Assembly: GCA_011391015.1 (NCBI GenBank)
Contig: JAABRH010000010.1
Span: 1 to 39,284, forward strand
DNA: 39,284 nucleotides
Direction of reading: 5' to 3'
From: Sulfurovum sp.
GTDB taxonomy: Bacteria > Campylobacterota > Campylobacteria > Campylobacterales > Sulfurovaceae
This document shows positions 16,361 to 26,690 of this stretch, piece by piece. Both the position numbers and the translations under genes were made by a program. A model generated the notes under the pieces. The model was not told the DNA's origin. It saw only the letters and a list, made by a program, of their open reading frames with translations, and did no database searches. How positions within the stretch are numbered: the stretch's first letter is position 1; every line of letters begins with the position of its first letter.

Positions 16361-16378
16361 TGTACACATATTAGTACA
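16361..16378 (-). promoter_or_regulatory. YefM-type operator, tandem TGTACA cores
   Basis: A perfect TGTACA palindrome (16361-16366) and a 5-of-6 copy AGTACA (16373-16378) are spaced 12 bases centre to centre, just upstream of the antitoxin start. E. coli yefM operators use TGTACA cores at this kind of spacing. A minus-strand TAATAT at 16367-16372 could be the -10, placed between the cores, so binding would block RNA polymerase. Confidence 0.6.
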
Positions 16379-16424
16379 TAATGTTTTAATGAAAACTTAA
16401 ATTGCGCATCATGCATGATTAAAA

Positions 16425-16748
16425 TTATTTCTTTGCAATGGCTTCTTTGGCTTTTGCGATGAACTGATCAAAATTTTCAACATAGTTATTGAAGTTTTCT
16501 TCAAGCATATAGGTGTATTGCATTGTAAAAAATGAGATAATTTCTTCTTTTGAAGCTTGCATCTCTTCAGCATTTTTAAATCCCATGGCGGCAATCCACG
16601 CGTTGAAGCGTGAAGAGGCAAACATCAGAGAGTTTGTGGCATCGGCTGGGGGTGTTTGTTCGTTGATATGACTGTTAGTCAGTGCAATGATCGCATCGGC
16701 ACGCTTGTAGAAGTTTGCATCTATGGGTGTTTTGTGTGTATCTGACAT
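16425..16748 (-). CDS. DUF3144 domain protein
   Basis: The ATG at 16748 with AAGGA upstream gives 107 residues; an upstream extension has no ribosome site. The sequence is helical and soluble, with the conserved DUF3144 pattern: FYKRADAIIALTN, then NSLMFASSRFNAWIA, then EEIISFFTMQYTYMLEENFNNYVENF. Function is unknown for the family. It has a divergent promoter region with the acidic protein at 16866 and is upstream of yefM on the same strand, but the antitoxin has its own operator. A 12-bp perfect palindrome ATCATGCATGAT (16408-16419) lies just past the stop. Confidence 0.82.
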   Translation of the reverse strand: MSDTHKTPIDANFYKRADAIIALTNSHINEQTPPADATNSLMFASSRFNAWIAAMGFKNAEEMQASKEEIISFFTMQYTYMLEENFNNYVENFDQFIAKAKEAIAKK

Positions 16749-16830
16749 AGTGTATCCTTGAGTTTTTTCGCATTTTACACTATTTTTCTGTAAGCCACTG
16801 CACGAAGAATCATCCCTCTTTATTTTTAGA

Positions 16831-16836
16831 TACAAT
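16831..16836 (+). promoter_or_regulatory. -10 element for the small acidic protein gene
   Basis: GATACAAT (-10 TACAAT) lies about 30 bases before the ATG at 16866, preceded by a T-rich stretch (CTTTATTTTTA), the usual look of Campylobacterota promoters. Confidence 0.4.
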
Positions 16837-16865
16837 ACAAACAAATAAAATTGAAGGAAAACACA

Positions 16866-17123
16866 ATGACCAATGCAGAAAAACTTAAAAACCTTTTAGA
16901 ACTTGAAATTATTCCAGACCTTGAAGCAGCGATTGATGAACTATTTGAAGCCATTGACAAGGCAAAAACGGCTTCAAAAGAGCAAAAAGAAGATCTTGAA
17001 GAGATGCGTGAGATGCGTACAGAATGTTTTGCTATCATTGAAGAGCTGGGGCGCGATGAGCTTGAAGAAGACGAGATAGATGAGCTTTTGGCTGAACTGA
17101 TGGATATGAAGACAGAAGAATAA
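16866..17123 (+). CDS. Small acidic coiled-coil protein
   Basis: The ATG at 16866 has GAAGGAAA about 7 bases upstream and gives 85 residues. The protein is strongly acidic and almost wholly helical with heptad-like Leu/Ile spacing (KLKNLLELEIIPDLEAAIDEL), which fits a coiled coil or helical bundle. One Cys lies in the middle. No family is recognised. It is divergent from the DUF3144 gene and convergent with the NicO gene, so it is a single-gene unit. Such small acidic proteins are often conserved within Campylobacterota without known function. Confidence 0.75.
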   Translation: MTNAEKLKNLLELEIIPDLEAAIDELFEAIDKAKTASKEQKEDLEEMREMRTECFAIIEELGRDELEEDEIDELLAELMDMKTEE

Positions 17124-17164
17124 GCGTGTTTGTACCCATGTCATACGAAGCAAAACGGGTTACT

Positions 17165-18583
17165 CTAAAATAAAAGTAGAAGTATCCCCAAAACCAAAAT
17201 AATCCCTAAACTTATAAGTTCTAAATATTTTTTGAGCGCGTGATGAGTATTGAGTGTTTTTTTACGAATCATAGTACTAATGAGAGCTGAGAAAAATATA
17301 ACACTAGACATACCAAGACTCATGACAAAAGCAGAAATAAATCCTGCATAAAAAAGACCTGAAGAGAGCGCGAAAATAAAGAGTGTTGTTGTCCCGGCAC
17401 AAGGGACAATACTTGCAGAGAGTATCAATCCAATGTCTGTAGCACGTTCATCGACTTTGCATGATGCACAGCAACAGGAAGAAAGGTGTGAAGGATTTGT
17501 GCTAAATGTGAATTGTGGCACACTTGTTTTTTGTTGATTGGTTGTATAAAAATGGTATTTTTTGTTTAAGAGGTAGAGTGCTATGGCAATAATAATCAGT
17601 GCCGATATTTTGGTGGTATAAAAAACAGCATCATCTACAAACTGTGATAAAAAAGTGCTAACCATAAAGTAAATGATGAAGGTAAGCACAAAGGCAGAAA
17701 AAGTATGCGCAACGCCTATAGCCAATGAGATAAACATCGCTTTTGTATATGATTTGTCTGTGGTGAGAAAGTAGCTTGCCACAAGTGTTTTGCCGTGTCC
17801 AGGACCCAAAGCGTGTATCACGCCATAAAGATAGGCAAAAAAGAGTAAAGAGAGATAGGTTATGGGATTCTTTTCATCTTTAATCTGTTGAAAAAGAGAT
17901 TTTATTTTCTCTATGGTTGATTGCAGAAGGCTCTTTTGCTCATTTTTAGTGTAGTCAGTCTGAACAGTTACATTCATTTTTTCAATCGCTTGAGATGGTA
18001 TTTTTTGCTTTAGTGTATGGCTAAGCAATTTGTCTTGAAAATGAACAGATGCAATACCCATATAGAGGTTTGTTTCGTAGGCAAATTGATCTGTGTTCAG
18101 GGTCAGCTGCTTCATGTTGAAGGTAAAATACGCTTCGTCATCTACAAGTGCAATGGATAAAATGGCGTTATCAAAAATCTCTTTGTGTAGGTTTGCGTCA
18201 TAGGTTAAAATCAAAAAATTATTGATGATTTTAAGAACAAAGTTTTGATAATCAGGATGTAAATCAGTAGCTTCTGAAGCATTTTCATCAGAATACTGAA
18301 CAGTAGTTACCATATTTTTGGGTTGTAGATACTCAAGAAATGCTTGACGTACATTCTCGATTTCCCCGCTCTCAAGGCTTGAGTTTCTGTTTTTATCATA
18401 TTGCACTATCACTTCATTGGTAAATATCTCTGAAAAATGCCAAGTAAAATGCAGGGAATTGAGTTTTTTTTCTTTTAGATTGAGCGTCACATCGACCTCG
18501 ACACTTGGAACCATGAGCATACATGCTGCACAACCATAGCCAAATTGAAAGAGTAATGAAAGTAAAAAAATGACTTTAACCAT
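17165..18583 (-). CDS. DUF1007-NicO fusion, probable nickel/cobalt exporter
   Basis: The 472-residue product has an N-terminal signal-like helix, a periplasmic DUF1007 domain (to about residue 230) and a C-terminal NicO (RcnA-like) membrane domain. The signature HALGPGHGKTLVASYFL marks the first transporter helix, and about six helices follow. Where RcnA has a His-rich loop, this protein has a Cys-rich one (SSCCCASCK) that may bind a thiophilic metal. The start is the ATG at 18583; a TTG at 18598 is possible, and neither has a clear ribosome site. The family exports Ni/Co; the exact metal here is unknown. It faces away from the thiC leader. Confidence 0.8.
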   Translation of the reverse strand: MVKVIFLLSLLFQFGYGCAACMLMVPSVEVDVTLNLKEKKLNSLHFTWHFSEIFTNEVIVQYDKNRNSSLESGEIENVRQAFLEYLQPKNMVTTVQYSDENASEATDLHPDYQNFVLKIINNFLILTYDANLHKEIFDNAILSIALVDDEAYFTFNMKQLTLNTDQFAYETNLYMGIASVHFQDKLLSHTLKQKIPSQAIEKMNVTVQTDYTKNEQKSLLQSTIEKIKSLFQQIKDEKNPITYLSLLFFAYLYGVIHALGPGHGKTLVASYFLTTDKSYTKAMFISLAIGVAHTFSAFVLTFIIYFMVSTFLSQFVDDAVFYTTKISALIIIAIALYLLNKKYHFYTTNQQKTSVPQFTFSTNPSHLSSCCCASCKVDERATDIGLILSASIVPCAGTTTLFIFALSSGLFYAGFISAFVMSLGMSSVIFFSALISTMIRKKTLNTHHALKKYLELISLGIILVLGILLLLF

Positions 18584-18626
18584 TGTGTGTTGCACCAAGA
18601 CTTGTTTGTTTTAACAATCATAGTTT

Positions 18627-18659
18627 AAGTTGTGTAAAGTGCAACTTAGTTGCATGCAA
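18627..18659. promoter_or_regulatory. Inverted repeats between the NicO gene and the thiC leader
   Basis: A 7-bp dyad (TAAGTTG at 18626-18632 and CAACTTA at 18642-18648, 9-base spacer) is followed at once by a 10-bp perfect palindrome TTGCATGCAA (18650-18659). They lie 44-76 bases upstream of the NicO ATG and could be operators for a metal-responsive repressor. No named regulator is assigned. Confidence 0.35.
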
Positions 18660-18745
18660 TTATTTTTGTTGAAGTGTACAGCAAGAATCAAGTGGCACTT
18701 TTTTTTAAGAATATATTTAGCGTTATTAGATTATATTTCGTTGTC

Positions 18746-20859
<2,114 letters not shown>

Positions 20860-20876
20860 TATATGTTTATGATTTT

Positions 20877-21012
20877 ATCAAGCTACCTTTTGGCTTGATT
20901 GTGATGGTGTTGCTTTCTTCATTTTTTTAGAAAAAACGAAGCAAAAAAGCGTTGTGGCTCTCGAATCCCTTCGCTTTCAAGGGCGTTCGCCACAACAGGC
21001 ACGCTTCGCGTG
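20877..21012 (+). other. Highly structured thiC-thiO intergenic region
   Basis: Four hairpins lie in 136 bases. The first is ATCAAGC/GCTTGAT (20877-20883, 20893-20899). The second is an AT-rich CTTC...GAAG stem around 20917-20941. The third is a nested stem GTTGTGGC/GCCACAAC (20951-20958, 20989-20996) enclosing CCCTT/AAGGG (20967-20971, 20979-20983). The fourth is CACGC/GCGTG with a 3-base loop (21000-21012). They may attenuate or process the message between thiC and thiO, or be a small repeat element. No classic T-run terminator follows the GC-rich stems. Confidence 0.45.
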
Positions 21013-21037
21013 ATTAATATAGAACAAGGAAAATATA

Positions 21038-22114
21038 ATGCATATAGGTATAGCAGGTACAGGTCTGGTCGGAAAGGTTTTGGCTTTAAATCTCTTGCGG
21101 TTGGGGCATACGCTGACACTGTTTGATGAAGATATTGCCTATGGTGATAAAGCTGCCGGTATGGCAGCAGCGGGGATGCTCGCTGTATTTGCAGAGCTGG
21201 AGAGTGCGGAGTCGAGCATTTTTGAGCATGGCAAACGTTCTATAAAACTCTGGCCTGACTTGTTGGATCAGATCGGTATTTTGGATGCGTATCAGCAAAT
21301 AGGGAGCATCATCACCGCGCATCCGCAGGATTATGGGGAGTTGGAGCATTTTATCGCAACGCTTCAGTCAAAGGTCAATGAGGCATCACAGATAATGTTG
21401 TTGGACAAAGAAGGCATCTTGGCACTCGAACCTGATCTAGAGCAACACAGTAAAGCCTTTTTTATCCCGCAAGAGGGGCAGGTGGATGCCCAGCGTTTTA
21501 TGAAGGCTTCAAGCGATTATCTGTTGGGTCACCCTGATGTGATGTGGCATCAGCAGACAAGAGTGGATGGGGTGCAAGAGGGAAGTATCTCGTATGAAGA
21601 GAAAACGGAGGTCTTTGACTGGGTCTTTGATGCGCGAGGTTTGGGTGCACAGACACAGGTAGAAAACCTTAGAGGTGTCAGAGGTGAAGTGTTTTGGCTG
21701 GATGCACCCGAAGTGAAGATAAGCAGGCCTACAAGGATGCTGCATCCGCGTTACAAGATCTATATTGTCCCCCGCCCCAATCATCGTTATATCATCGGTG
21801 CGACAGAGATAGAAAGCGAAGATAAAAGTCCGATGTCGGTACGTTCAAGTTTGGAGCTACTCTCGGCTGTCTATAGTATGCACTCAGGATTTGCTGAGGC
21901 ACGCATTGTCAATACGGTGACCAATTGTAGACCTGCCATGAGAGACAATCTGCCCATGATAGAACAATGTAACAAACTAACACGCATCAATGGGCTCTAC
22001 AGACATGGATACCTTTTGGCCCCTGCCATTGTGGAAGAGGCATTGGCTAAAGGGTTTTTGGAAGCACATCCGCCACAGTGGATGGGACGTGCATTAGAAG
22101 AAACAAGGGTTTAG
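21038..22114 (+). CDS. thiO: FAD-dependent glycine oxidase ThiO
   Basis: ThiO oxidises glycine to the imine (dehydroglycine) used for the thiazole ring. The 358-residue product begins with an FAD-binding GxGxxG fold (IGIAGTGLVGKVLALNLLRLGH). It has the D-amino-acid-oxidase-type features YIVPRPNHRYIIGATE and, near the C-terminus, NGLYRHGYLLAPA, plus the NCRPAMRDNLPMI arginine region that binds the substrate carboxylate. ThiS follows after one base and thiG after that. Campylobacterota more often use ThiH; the presence of ThiO suggests an oxygen-using route, as in Bacillus. ATG 21038 has AAGGAAA just upstream. Confidence 0.92.
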   Translation: MHIGIAGTGLVGKVLALNLLRLGHTLTLFDEDIAYGDKAAGMAAAGMLAVFAELESAESSIFEHGKRSIKLWPDLLDQIGILDAYQQIGSIITAHPQDYGELEHFIATLQSKVNEASQIMLLDKEGILALEPDLEQHSKAFFIPQEGQVDAQRFMKASSDYLLGHPDVMWHQQTRVDGVQEGSISYEEKTEVFDWVFDARGLGAQTQVENLRGVRGEVFWLDAPEVKISRPTRMLHPRYKIYIVPRPNHRYIIGATEIESEDKSPMSVRSSLELLSAVYSMHSGFAEARIVNTVTNCRPAMRDNLPMIEQCNKLTRINGLYRHGYLLAPAIVEEALAKGFLEAHPPQWMGRALEETRV

Positions 22115-22115
22115 G

Positions 22116-22319
22116 ATGATAGAGATAATCGTAAATGGGGAAAGAAAAACAATTCCCGCAGGGCTCAGTGTTAATGAGGCGATTCGAGCATTAGAGTATA
22201 AAACAGAGGGGTTTGCACTGGCACTAAACGGTACGTTTGTTGCAATAAATGCCTATGGGACAACATTCATACAAGCCAATGACAGTATGGAAATCCTCTC
22301 TCCTGTTCAAGGAGGATGA
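22116..22319 (+). CDS. thiS: Thiamine sulfur-carrier protein ThiS
   Basis: This 67-residue ubiquitin-fold protein carries the sulfur for the thiazole ring as a C-terminal thiocarboxylate. The sequence begins [16 protein letters not shown] and ends in the required Gly-Gly (SPVQGG). Size and ending match the family exactly. It starts one base after thiO and ends 4 bases before thiG. The adenylating ThiF-type enzyme is not in this window. Confidence 0.96.
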   Translation: MIEIIVNGERKTIPAGLSVNEAIRALEYKTEGFALALNGTFVAINAYGTTFIQANDSMEILSPVQGG

Positions 22320-22323
22320 AAGA

Positions 22324-23133
22324 ATGCAAGCTCTTAAAACAAAAAATCAAACGTGGCAAATAGGCGGTAAAACCCTGAATAGTCGGTTGCTGATAGGCTC
22401 AGCCTTGTATCCAAGCCCTGCCAATATGGAAGATGCCATCAAAATATCGGGCGCACAGATCGTTACTGTGGCACTGAGACGTCAAGCAGCAGGTGAGGGT
22501 GGAGGCAATGCATTTTGGAACATCATCAAGTCGCTAAACATCGAAGTGCTGCCCAACACAGCAGGCTCACACTCTGCGAAAGAAGCCATCACCACGGCTC
22601 AAATGGCAAGAGAAGTGTTCGGTACCAACTGGATAAAACTGGAAGTCATAGGTGACCAGTATAACTTGCAACCTGATCCGTTTGAGACGGTTAAAGCGGC
22701 GGAAGTGCTCATCAAAGAAGGCTTTGAGGTCTTTCCCTATACGACAGATGATCTGGTCGTAGCCAAGCGTTTGGCGGATGTGGGATGTAAGATCATTATG
22801 CCATGGGGTTCGATGATAGGTTCAGGCAAAGGGTTAATGAATCCTGATAATCTGTTAGCCATCAGAAAGCAGTTTCCTGAACTCAAACTCATCATCGATG
22901 CAGGCATCGGAAAACCTTCACATGCCACCCAAGCCATGGAGCTTGGTTATGATGGGGTACTGTTGAACTCAGCCATCGCTTTGGCACAGGATCCTGTACA
23001 GATGGCAGATGCGTTTAGATGTGCTGTAGAAGCAGGACGACTGGGGTATGAAGCTGGTGTAATGCAAAAGCGTGAGTTTGCCTCACCTTCTACCCCTACC
23101 GTGGGCACACCATTTTGGCATCAGTTTGCATAA
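22324..23133 (+). CDS. thiG: Thiazole synthase ThiG
   Basis: ThiG forms the thiazole phosphate from 1-deoxyxylulose-5-phosphate, dehydroglycine and ThiS thiocarboxylate. The start is set at the ATG at 22324 (GGAGG about 9 bases upstream); an ATG at 22249 would overlap thiS. The 269-residue TIM-barrel protein shows [13 protein letters not shown], a substrate-binding [18 protein letters not shown], and [10 protein letters not shown] near the phosphate site. It is the last gene of the riboswitch-controlled biosynthesis group. Confidence 0.96.
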   Translation: MQALKTKNQTWQIGGKTLNSRLLIGSALYPSPANMEDAIKISGAQIVTVALRRQAAGEGGGNAFWNIIKSLNIEVLPNTAGSHSAKEAITTAQMAREVFGTNWIKLEVIGDQYNLQPDPFETVKAAEVLIKEGFEVFPYTTDDLVVAKRLADVGCKIIMPWGSMIGSGKGLMNPDNLLAIRKQFPELKLIIDAGIGKPSHATQAMELGYDGVLLNSAIALAQDPVQMADAFRCAVEAGRLGYEAGVMQKREFASPSTPTVGTPFWHQFA

Positions 23134-23180
23134 ATAGCACTAGGCTTAGAGGCTTTAAGGATAACCATAGGCTATTTTTT
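23132..23180 (+). terminator. Possible terminator after thiG
   Basis: AAATAGC (23132-23138) can pair with GCTATTT (23171-23177), and the T-run at 23175-23180 follows directly. The loop is long (about 32 bases), so the call is weak. It would separate the biosynthesis operon from the uptake operon, whose own -10 (TATAAG, 23182-23187) lies next to it. Confidence 0.4.
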
Positions 23181-23196
23181 GTATAAGTACATATCA

Positions 23197-23272
23197 ATCT
23201 CTCGGGGTGCCTTTATAGGCTGAGAAAACCCGTCGAACTTGAACTGGATAATACCAGCGTAGGGAAGAGGCT
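23197..23272 (+). promoter_or_regulatory. TPP riboswitch upstream of the thiamine-uptake operon
   Basis: A compact thiamin pyrophosphate aptamer: CTCGGGGTGCC (23201-23211), GGCTGAGA (about 23218-23225), AACCCG, and GAACTTGAACTGGATAATACCAGCG followed by TAGGGAAGAGG. TATAAG at 23182-23187 would start transcription right before it. AGGGAA at 23261-23266 in the riboswitch 3' strand can pair with TTCCCT (23320-23325), which can also pair with the Shine-Dalgarno AGGGAA (23343-23348). This fits translational OFF control by TPP. Confidence 0.96.
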
Positions 23273-23352
23273 TGTATATAAACAACGATAACTTTTTATC
23301 ACTTTTATTTACTTCTTTTTTCCCTGCATTTATCACTATTAAAGGGAATACC

Positions 23353-25422
23353 ATGAAATCCAACATTTTAACCGGCTCGATCATTGCAGCATATGCACTA
23401 CTGAACACCGCAACCTTTGCACAAGAGGTCAATCTTGATCCTATCGTCGTAGGTGCTGATTTTAGAGAGCAAAATCTCTCAAAAACAACCAGCAGTGTCA
23501 CGGTGATAGGTGAAGATGAAATCTATGATAAATCTACACAGTCATTTGTAGAAACGTTGGCATCTGCACCAAATGTCAATTTTACTGCAGGGGCGTCGAA
23601 GGCAAAATATATTCAAATCAGAGGTATAGGTGAACGAAGTCAGTTTGGAACGACCATGAATCCTTCGGTGGGTGTGATACTTGATGGTATCGATCTGTCT
23701 CAAAGTCCCCTTGGAATGACGCTATTTGATGTGAAGCAGATAGAAGTACTCAGAGGACCACAGGGAACAACATTTGGTGCAAATGCTTTGGCTGGTATGG
23801 TCATCGCACAGAGCAATGAACCAACCGCAGAGGCTTCTGGACATGCTGAAGTGACCATGGGCAATTATAATACCAAAGCATTTGGGGCAGCAGTGGGCGG
23901 AACGATCATTGAAGATACGTTGCTTGGGCGTGTATCGGTCTATAAAAACAGCAGTGACGGGTATATGGATAACAGTTATCTGGGTAGAGAAGATACCAAC
24001 GGCATCGATGAACTCAGTGTAAAAGGTGCGCTCAAGTGGCTTGTAAGCGACAATCATACAATAGATTTTAACCTTTTGCATGCCGATATAGACAATGGCT
24101 ATGATGCCTTTACTCTGGATAACTCTTGGGTGTCTCACTCTGATATGCCGGGCAAAGATACACAGCTCACAGATGCTTTTTCACTCAAATCCACCTATCA
24201 GATAAAAGAGTCGATGCATTTGGTGACAGCTATCAGCCACTCTGTTTCAGATACACTCTACAGTTATGATGAAGATTGGTCTTATGTGGGTGAGTTTGAT
24301 GCTTCTTTGTGGCCGTATCAGGGCTTTGATTCGTATGCAAGAGATAAAAAACAGACGGATTTTGATATGCGTCTGGTCTCCGATGAAGAAGGAAAGCTAC
24401 TTAATAGCACTACAGCGTGGACAGTGGGCGCATATTATAAAGACTATAGCGAGAATCTGACAAGAAATACGCTCGATTATGTTGACCCTAGTATTTATAA
24501 TCTTTTCACACATGACTATAGCACCATCAGTAAAGCGGTTTATGCTCAAACAGACAGTGACATAACCGATAAATTGATACTCACGCTTGGTCTTAGAGCT
24601 GAAAGCTGGGAAGTGGAGTATGCTGACTCTGATGCTTTTGAGCAAAATGCAGATGAAAATCTCTATGGTGCTAAAATCGGACTTACCTATGAGGCGCAAA
24701 GCAATGTAGTGTACTATACTACACTTTCCAAAGGCTACAAACCCGGTGGTATCAATGCTGACAATACAATACCTGTAGACGATAGAATCTATCAAACCGA
24801 AACACTCTGGAATCTTGATGTCGGTGTCAATTCAAACTATTTTGACAATACCCTCATCAACCGTTTTAACCTCTTCTATGGCAAACGACAAGATCAGCAG
24901 GTTAAAACGTATATTGAGCAAGACAGAAGTTTTTCGGACTATCTAAGCAATGCAGCCAAAGGAAGCTATTATGGGCTTGAGTCGGAGCTTGACTATTATC
25001 CGCTTGAGACGCTACATCTTTACACGAAACTGGGACTCTTGCAAGCAGAGTTTGATGAATACACACTTGAGATGACAGGTAGAGCACCAGCACAATCTCC
25101 AGCGTATCAGTATAATGTAGGGTTTGATTATGACTTTATCGAAAACTGGAGATTTAGAACCAATGTGATCGGTATGGGAAGTTATTATTTCTCCGATACC
25201 CACAACAGTAAATCAGATCCTTATGCCTTGCTAAACAGCAGCTTTGAGTATATGCATGGGGATTTTACTGTGATACTATGGGGCAGAAACTTAACAGATA
25301 CAGAGTATGATGTGAGAGGTTTTTACTTTGGAAACAATCCGGCAAACGGGTATGCGTCTGAAGTCTATACCCAAAAAGGCACACCGCTCACTGCAGGTGT
25401 AACACTTAGTTATGATTTTTAA
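23353..25422 (+). CDS. TonB-dependent outer-membrane receptor, probably for thiamine
   Basis: The 689-residue protein from the ATG at 23353 has a cleavable signal peptide ending TFAQE, a plug domain (about residues 30-160: SSVTVIGEDEI, RGIGERSQFG, VLRGPQGTTFGANALAG) and a beta-barrel ending in the aromatic SYDF. It imports a ligand across the outer membrane using TonB energy. A TPP riboswitch immediately upstream and the thiamine ABC transporter downstream point to thiamine or a thiamine precursor as ligand. The fold call is firm; the ligand is inferred from context. The next gene begins 10 bases after its stop. Confidence 0.9.
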   Translation: MKSNILTGSIIAAYALLNTATFAQEVNLDPIVVGADFREQNLSKTTSSVTVIGEDEIYDKSTQSFVETLASAPNVNFTAGASKAKYIQIRGIGERSQFGTTMNPSVGVILDGIDLSQSPLGMTLFDVKQIEVLRGPQGTTFGANALAGMVIAQSNEPTAEASGHAEVTMGNYNTKAFGAAVGGTIIEDTLLGRVSVYKNSSDGYMDNSYLGREDTNGIDELSVKGALKWLVSDNHTIDFNLLHADIDNGYDAFTLDNSWVSHSDMPGKDTQLTDAFSLKSTYQIKESMHLVTAISHSVSDTLYSYDEDWSYVGEFDASLWPYQGFDSYARDKKQTDFDMRLVSDEEGKLLNSTTAWTVGAYYKDYSENLTRNTLDYVDPSIYNLFTHDYSTISKAVYAQTDSDITDKLILTLGLRAESWEVEYADSDAFEQNADENLYGAKIGLTYEAQSNVVYYTTLSKGYKPGGINADNTIPVDDRIYQTETLWNLDVGVNSNYFDNTLINRFNLFYGKRQDQQVKTYIEQDRSFSDYLSNAAKGSYYGLESELDYYPLETLHLYTKLGLLQAEFDEYTLEMTGRAPAQSPAYQYNVGFDYDFIENWRFRTNVIGMGSYYFSDTHNSKSDPYALLNSSFEYMHGDFTVILWGRNLTDTEYDVRGFYFGNNPANGYASEVYTQKGTPLTAGVTLSYDF

Positions 25423-25432
25423 AGGATAAAAG

Positions 25433-25693
25433 ATGGAAATCTCTGTAGATATCAGCATGTATCCGCTGCAAAAAGAGTTTGAAGCACCTATTTTAGCGTT
25501 CATTGCCCAGCTTGAAAAAGAGCCAGGCGTTGAGGTTGTGCGTAATGAACTCAGTACACAGGTGCATGGAGAATATGCCATCATCATGATACTGTTGGAA
25601 AAAGAGATGTTTTCGGTGTTTACGCAAATTCCCGATTCCATCTTTGTACTCAAACTGGTAGGCAATAACAGGCAAGGGAAACTTGGGATATAA
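25433..25693 (+). CDS. Small thiamine-binding protein (MTH1187/YkoF family)
   Basis: An 86-residue protein with the MTH1187/YkoF (thiamine_BP) pattern: EISVDISMYPL at the start, a helical middle, EKEPGVEVVRNELSTQVHGEY, and a C-terminal strand and helix. YkoF homologues bind thiamine or hydroxymethylpyrimidine in the cytoplasm. The length equals a single domain of YkoF. No signal peptide is present. Its position between the TonB receptor and ThiB supports thiamine binding, perhaps as a cytoplasmic buffer or handoff protein. Confidence 0.8.
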   Translation: MEISVDISMYPLQKEFEAPILAFIAQLEKEPGVEVVRNELSTQVHGEYAIIMILLEKEMFSVFTQIPDSIFVLKLVGNNRQGKLGI

Positions 25694-25699
25694 TCTTAC

Positions 25700-26689
25700 A
25701 TGATTAAAATACTTTCTATTTTTGTGTTGCTAGTTTGTCTTGCGTCTGCAAGCGATAAACCCACACTCACCATCTACACCTATGACTCTTTTGCTGCTTC
25801 ATGGGGCGCGGCACCCAAGCTCAAGAGTGCATTTGAAGCTGAGCACAACTGCACCGTTATGTTTGTGGGCATCTCAAGCTCTTTGGGTGCACTGCGCAAG
25901 ATACAGCTTGAAGGCAAAAATACCAAAGCAGACATTTTGTTGGGGCTGGATACGAGCATTGCTCAGGTAGCCAAAGAGACAGGTCTGTTTGCACCCCATA
26001 CCTTCGATACCTCTTCTCTGGATTTACCTCTTGCATACACTGACGATACTTTTGTGCCGTTTGATTACAGCTATTTTGCTTTTGTGTATGATGCAGACAG
26101 ACTTGAAAAAGTGCCTGATTCGTTTGAAGCCTTGGCTTCTATGCCCAAAGAGTTTAAAATCGTCATACAAGACCCCCGCTCCGATACAGCGGGTTTAGGG
26201 CTTTTGCTCTGGGTGAAGTCAGTTTATGGTGAGAAAGCAGGGGCGTACTGGAAACGCTTGGCACCGCATATACTTACCATCACCAAAGGCTGGTCGGAGG
26301 CGTATGGACTTTTTTTAAAAGGTGAAGCCGATATGGTGCTCTCGTACACCACTTCACCGGCTTATCACATCGTGGAAGAAAACAAAACCACCATCAAATC
26401 TGCAACCTTTAAAGAGGGGCACTACGGACAGATAGAAGTGGCAGCTGTACTCAAAAGCTCCACACAGCAAGCTCTGGCACAAGCCTTTTTGGCATTTATG
26501 CATTCAAAAACGTTTGCAAACATCATCCCGACAACAAACTGGGCATACCCTGTTGTAAAAGATACCCCCTTGCATGCTGCCTTTGAGACCTTGCATAAAC
26601 CAAAGCAGATGATGCTCATGGACGGCAAAACAGTTCAAGAGAGCAGAAAAGCCATTATCGATGAATGGCTCGAAGCGATGCAATTTTAA
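25700..26689 (+). CDS. thiB: Thiamine ABC transporter substrate-binding protein ThiB
   Basis: This is the periplasmic receptor that delivers thiamine (and phosphates) to ThiPQ. The 329-residue product has a signal peptide (MIKILSIFVLLVCLASASD) and the ThiB-like opening TLTIYTYDSFAASWG. The motif KADILLGLDTSIAQVAKETGLF and TTNWAYPVV near the C-terminus are also ThiB-like. The length matches the family. ThiP follows after one base. The riboswitch-controlled promoter lies about 2.5 kb upstream with no good internal promoter. Confidence 0.92.
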   Translation: MIKILSIFVLLVCLASASDKPTLTIYTYDSFAASWGAAPKLKSAFEAEHNCTVMFVGISSSLGALRKIQLEGKNTKADILLGLDTSIAQVAKETGLFAPHTFDTSSLDLPLAYTDDTFVPFDYSYFAFVYDADRLEKVPDSFEALASMPKEFKIVIQDPRSDTAGLGLLLWVKSVYGEKAGAYWKRLAPHILTITKGWSEAYGLFLKGEADMVLSYTTSPAYHIVEENKTTIKSATFKEGHYGQIEVAAVLKSSTQQALAQAFLAFMHSKTFANIIPTTNWAYPVVKDTPLHAAFETLHKPKQMMLMDGKTVQESRKAIIDEWLEAMQF

Positions 26690-26690
26690 G

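Noticed and set aside
18704-18720. Quasi-palindrome AAGTGGCACTT with T-run
   Set aside because: Arms separated by one base cannot form an RNA hairpin, and no gene ends nearby on the plus strand.
25689-25694. TATAAT just before thiB
   Set aside because: It is only 5 bases from the ATG and at the end of the preceding gene; a start of transcription would fall after the ribosome site. Chance match.
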